A stretch of DNA of 15,018 bases, taken from Stenotrophomonas maltophilia (GTDB lineage: Bacteria; Pseudomonadota; Gammaproteobacteria; Xanthomonadales; Xanthomonadaceae). Numbering within the stretch: position 1 is the stretch's first letter; every line of letters starts with the position of its first letter. Below are positions 12,689-15,018 of this stretch, one piece after another. The stretch covers positions 1 through 15,018 of the forward strand of contig DJBL01000177.1 in assembly GCA_002435595.1 (NCBI GenBank), written 5' to 3'. The position numbers and the translations under genes are program-made. The notes under the pieces are model-generated. The model made no database searches. It had not been told where the DNA came from and worked only from the letters and a program-made list of their open reading frames with translations.

Positions 12689-13874
12689 AAGGAACGGTGG
12701 CCAGCAGCAGCACTGGCGCCCCGGGGACCGAGGCGCGCAGGCGGAAGCCCTGACCCCGGCGGGTTTCAATCTGCAGCTCACCGCCGCACTGGTACAGGCG
12801 CTCGCGCATGCCGCGCAGGCCGTTGCCGACCACGATGCCGTCCGCGCCCACCCCGTCATCATGCGCCTGGATCACCACCTGGCCTTCACCATCGCGCCGG
12901 ACCTGGATCCACAGGTTGCGCGCCCGGGCGTGGCGGACCGCGTTGGTGATGATTTCCTGGGTGCAGCGGAGCAGGACGTGGGCGTGCTCGGGGTCTTCCA
13001 CGCTCAGCGGTTCTTCGATGTCCAGGTGGATGTCCAGCGAGGGCACCTGCTCGGTGAGCGGGCGCAGCGCGGCGGCCAGGTCGATGGCACCGCTGTCGCG
13101 CAGCTGGCTGACCGCCTCGCGCACGTCGGTGAGCAGCAGCTTGGCCAGGGTATGGGCCTGGTGGACGTGCTCCTGGGCCTGGCCTTCGGTGATGTGCCCG
13201 GCCACTTCCAGGTTCAGGCTGAGCGCGGTGAGGTGGTGGCCGAGCAGATCGTGCAGCTCGCGCGAGATGCGGGTGCGTTCGTTGACCCGGGCGCTCTCGG
13301 CCAGCAGCACGCGGGTGGCGCGCAGTTCGGTGTTGAGCCGGCGCTGTTCCTCGCGGGCGTCGGTCTGCTGCCGGGCGACCAGGCTGGTCACGAAGATGAA
13401 CATGGAGAAGCCGCCGTACAGCAGCGACTGCATCACCGCCTCGAACAGCGAGAACGGCAGGAACAGGTAGTACACCGGGGCCACCGCCAGCTGGCTGATC
13501 AGCAGCCAGATCACCCCGACCCTGGCCGGCAGCATCCAGGGGATCACCCCGGCCGCGACCATCATCAGGATGCTGCCCAGGCCCGAGCCGCTCAGGAAGC
13601 TGACCCCCAGCGCGGAGATGGTCAGCAGTACCAGGATGGCGCGGTCGTACCAGGCCGAATGGCCACCGTCACGCAGGCCGCGGGTCAGCCAGAGGTAGCC
13701 GCCGCCAAAGGCCAGGTAGGCCACGAACAGCAGCACCGCCAACAGGTCCACCCCGTCCGTGGCGTGCCGGACCAGCGCCTCGTACTGCGAATAGACCAAC
13801 GGCAGGCCCAGCATGACCCAGGTGAACAGGCCGGCCAGTCGCAGTACTCGGGTTTGGCTCAGGTATCCCAGCAT
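12687..13874 (-). CDS. DesK-like membrane sensor histidine kinase (HisKA_3)
   Basis: The 395-residue product has six predicted transmembrane helices in its first 168 residues (about 11-28, 42-63, 78-96, 99-116, 119-138 and 148-167) and no sizeable extracytoplasmic domain, so it probably senses the membrane itself or a signal within it. A coiled linker (170-198) leads to the HisKA_3 domain. Its phospho-acceptor is H208 in ERTRISRELHDLLGHHLT (199-216), and the ATPase has N311 in EIITNAVRHA, G-box DDGVGADG (339-346) and NGLRGMRERL (351-360). It phosphorylates the downstream NarL-type regulator, whose gene begins 10 bp after this stop codon. In many bacteria such pairs (DesKR, LiaRS type) sit beside an ABC transporter; none is present here. 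The ATG has no Shine-Dalgarno and a -10-like box six bases upstream. Confidence 0.94.
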   Translation of the reverse strand: MLGYLSQTRVLRLAGLFTWVMLGLPLVYSQYEALVRHATDGVDLLAVLLFVAYLAFGGGYLWLTRGLRDGGHSAWYDRAILVLLTISALGVSFLSGSGLGSILMMVAAGVIPWMLPARVGVIWLLISQLAVAPVYYLFLPFSLFEAVMQSLLYGGFSMFIFVTSLVARQQTDAREEQRRLNTELRATRVLLAESARVNERTRISRELHDLLGHHLTALSLNLEVAGHITEGQAQEHVHQAHTLAKLLLTDVREAVSQLRDSGAIDLAAALRPLTEQVPSLDIHLDIEEPLSVEDPEHAHVLLRCTQEIITNAVRHARARNLWIQVRRDGEGQVVIQAHDDGVGADGIVVGNGLRGMRERLYQCGGELQIETRRGQGFRLRASVPGAPVLLLATVP

Positions 13875-13886
13875 GGACGCATCTTA
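13875..13886 (-). promoter_or_regulatory. Leaderless-type -10 element of the histidine kinase gene
   Basis: TAAGAT (minus strand, 13886-13881) is followed by exactly six bases and the ATG at 13874. No Shine-Dalgarno is present. The geometry equals that before bpt and the M15 peptidase gene. No -35 consensus is apparent. Confidence 0.5.
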
Positions 13887-13953
13887 GGCTGAACCTGCGC
13901 CCCTGCACTCCCACATAAGTCATGGGGGGCGATTCGCCCGGGCCCGCCACCCG

Positions 13954-13962
13954 TGCAATAAT
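13954..13962 (+). promoter_or_regulatory. Extended -10 promoter of the GNAT-minC unit
   Basis: TGCAATAAT contains an extended -10 (TG, one base, then AATAAT at 13957-13962). Transcription would start near 13969, with a leader of about 43 bases that carries GGAG at 14003-14006 before the ATG at 14012. The -35 region is weak, as expected for an extended -10 promoter. Confidence 0.45.
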
Positions 13963-14011
13963 CCGACGAGGGTCCCTTGATGGACCAACCGCGTTACCCC
14001 ACGGAGTCACA

Positions 14012-14608
14012 ATGTCGATTGTCATCCGCGACGTGCGCGAGCACGAGCTCGATTCCGTCCTGGCCCTGAACAACAATGCCGGCCTGGCCATCCTGCCGCT
14101 GGATGCCGCCCGCCTGCGCCTGTTCTATGAAACCGCTGAGTATTTCCGCGTCGCCGAGCGCGACGGCAACCTGGCCGGATTCCTGATCGGCTTCGGCAGC
14201 GACAGCCAGCACGACAGCAGCAACTTCGCCTGGTTCCAGCAGCAGCTGGACAGCAAATTCTTCTATATCGACCGCATCGTGGTCGCCAGCCGCCGACGCG
14301 GCGGTGGCGTCGGCCGTGCGTTCTATGCCGACGCACAGAGCTACGCCGAGCTGCGCTACCCGCAGATGACCTGCGAGGTGTTCCTGGACCACGGCGCCGA
14401 CGCGGCGCTGCTGTTCCATGGCAGCTTCGGTTTCCGCGAGGTCGGCCAGAACACCATGGCCCACGTGGACGTGCGCGCCAGCATGCTGCTCAAGGACCTG
14501 TGCAGTTACCAGTGGGTGCACGACACCTACGGCGACCAGCTGCCGGACGTGCCCTGGGTGGGCCACCGTCGCGAGCCGCTGCGCGCGCATCGACCGACGG
14601 GGACCTGA
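14012..14608 (+). CDS. GNAT-family N-acetyltransferase
   Basis: The 198-residue product has the GNAT fold. Strands with FYETAEYFRVAERDGNLAGFLIGF (42-65) are followed by the acetyl-CoA motif A at about 88-110 (IDRIVVASRRRGGGVGRAFYAD, containing the R-x-x-G-x-G/A-like loop), then TCEVFLDHGADAALLFHGSFGFREVG, the usual motif B near 125-150. The substrate is not recognisable. The frame is open from 13922, but the family start MSIVIRDVRE with GGAG 5 bases upstream marks 14012. The stop codon is one base before the minC start, so the two are probably co-transcribed and perhaps translationally coupled; whether it modifies the division system is unknown. Confidence 0.9.
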   Translation: MSIVIRDVREHELDSVLALNNNAGLAILPLDAARLRLFYETAEYFRVAERDGNLAGFLIGFGSDSQHDSSNFAWFQQQLDSKFFYIDRIVVASRRRGGGVGRAFYADAQSYAELRYPQMTCEVFLDHGADAALLFHGSFGFREVGQNTMAHVDVRASMLLKDLCSYQWVHDTYGDQLPDVPWVGHRREPLRAHRPTGT

Positions 14609-14609
14609 G

Positions 14610-15018
14610 GTGGCGGCAAACATGGATTTTGAACAGGCCGGTGAACTGAAGATCGGCCAGGTGGGCATCGCCAACCTGCGCATCCGCACCTTGGATGTGG
14701 AACGCCTCACCCGTGAAATGCACGACCGCGTGGCGCGTGCGCCCAAGCTGTTCGGCCGCGCCGCGGTGATCCTGGACTTCGGCGGGCTCAGCCAGATTCC
14801 CGACGTGGCCACCGCCCAGGCACTGCTGGACGGCCTGCGCAGTGCCGGCGTGCTGCCGGTCGCGCTGGCCTACGGCACCACCGAGACCGAGCGGCTGTCC
14901 CAGCAGTTGGGGCTGCCGCTGCTGGCCAAGTTCCGTGCGCAGTACGAACGTGCCGAACTGGAAGCGGTGCCGGCCGCCCCGCCGCCGCCGGCACCGGCAC
15001 CGGCACCGGAACCGGCCC
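14610..15018 (+). CDS. minC: Septum site-determining protein MinC (N-terminal part, cut by window end)
   Basis: MinC inhibits FtsZ polymerisation away from midcell, acting with MinD at the membrane. The visible 136 codons contain the MinC N-terminal domain (about residues 5-108: FEQAGELKIGQVGIANLRIR, AVILDFGGLSQIPDVAT, LRSAGVLPVALAYGT) and the beginning of a Pro/Ala-rich linker to the C-terminal MinD-binding domain, which lies beyond the window. The start is probably GTG at 14610, because xanthomonad MinC proteins have a few residues before the DFEQAGELKIG segment. The in-frame ATG at 14622 is the alternative. It begins 1 bp after the GNAT stop codon. minD and minE are expected to follow. Confidence 0.92.
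   Translation, partial: MAANMDFEQAGELKIGQVGIANLRIRTLDVERLTREMHDRVARAPKLFGRAAVILDFGGLSQIPDVATAQALLDGLRSAGVLPVALAYGTTETERLSQQLGLPLLAKFRAQYERAELEAVPAAPPPPAPAPAPEPA

Noticed and set aside
12381..13892. Long open frame on the plus strand across the two-component genes
   Set aside because: It is antisense to the kinase and regulator, rich in Gln/His/Gly without any recognisable motif.

Overview
The window is a stretch of GC-rich gammaproteobacterial chromosome. Several proteins (the Bpt leucyltransferase, PurT, the start of MinC) closely resemble what I remember of Xanthomonadaceae proteins. Short palindromic hairpins between genes, similar to Stenotrophomonas REP elements, make Stenotrophomonas or a close relative my best guess. 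There are no rRNA, tRNA, CRISPR, transposase or prophage genes. It looks like ordinary core or shell chromosome, not an island.

Layout. 140-1345 (+): an ECF-type sigma factor fused to a multi-pass membrane domain. 1395-2000 (-): a secreted five-EF-hand protein, convergent with it. 2153-2908 (+): bpt, then 2950-4155 (+): an exported endonuclease/exonuclease/phosphatase-fold protein. 4278-5462 (-): purT. 5611-9503 (+): a tightly packed cluster of an SPFH/band-7 membrane protein, an Arc-type ribbon-helix-helix protein, a DUF4177-like small protein, an exported alpha/beta hydrolase, a membrane PH-domain protein and an M15 peptidase. 9525-10199 and 10201-10572 (-): an AlkA-like DNA glycosylase and a DUF423 membrane protein. 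10674-11753 (-): a membrane-anchored SRPBCC plus GyrI-like fusion protein. 12035-12676 and 12687-13874 (-): a NarL-type response regulator and a DesK-like histidine kinase. 14012-14608 (+): a GNAT acetyltransferase, then the start of minC, cut by the window end.

Three regulatory patterns stand out. First, a perfect 17-bp palindrome lies between the -35 and -10 elements of the SPFH/Arc operon, whose second gene encodes an Arc-like DNA-binding protein; autoregulation is a reasonable inference. Second, four genes (bpt, the EEP protein, the M15 peptidase, the histidine kinase) have a -10-like hexamer exactly six bases before their ATG and no Shine-Dalgarno, as expected for leaderless mRNAs. Third, an 11-bp perfect inverted repeat brackets the predicted promoter of the SRPBCC/GyrI gene.

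The best candidates for uncharacterised biology are the SPFH-Arc-DUF4177 operon and the membrane-fused sigma factor. Nothing here amounts to a clearly new defence or mobile system.
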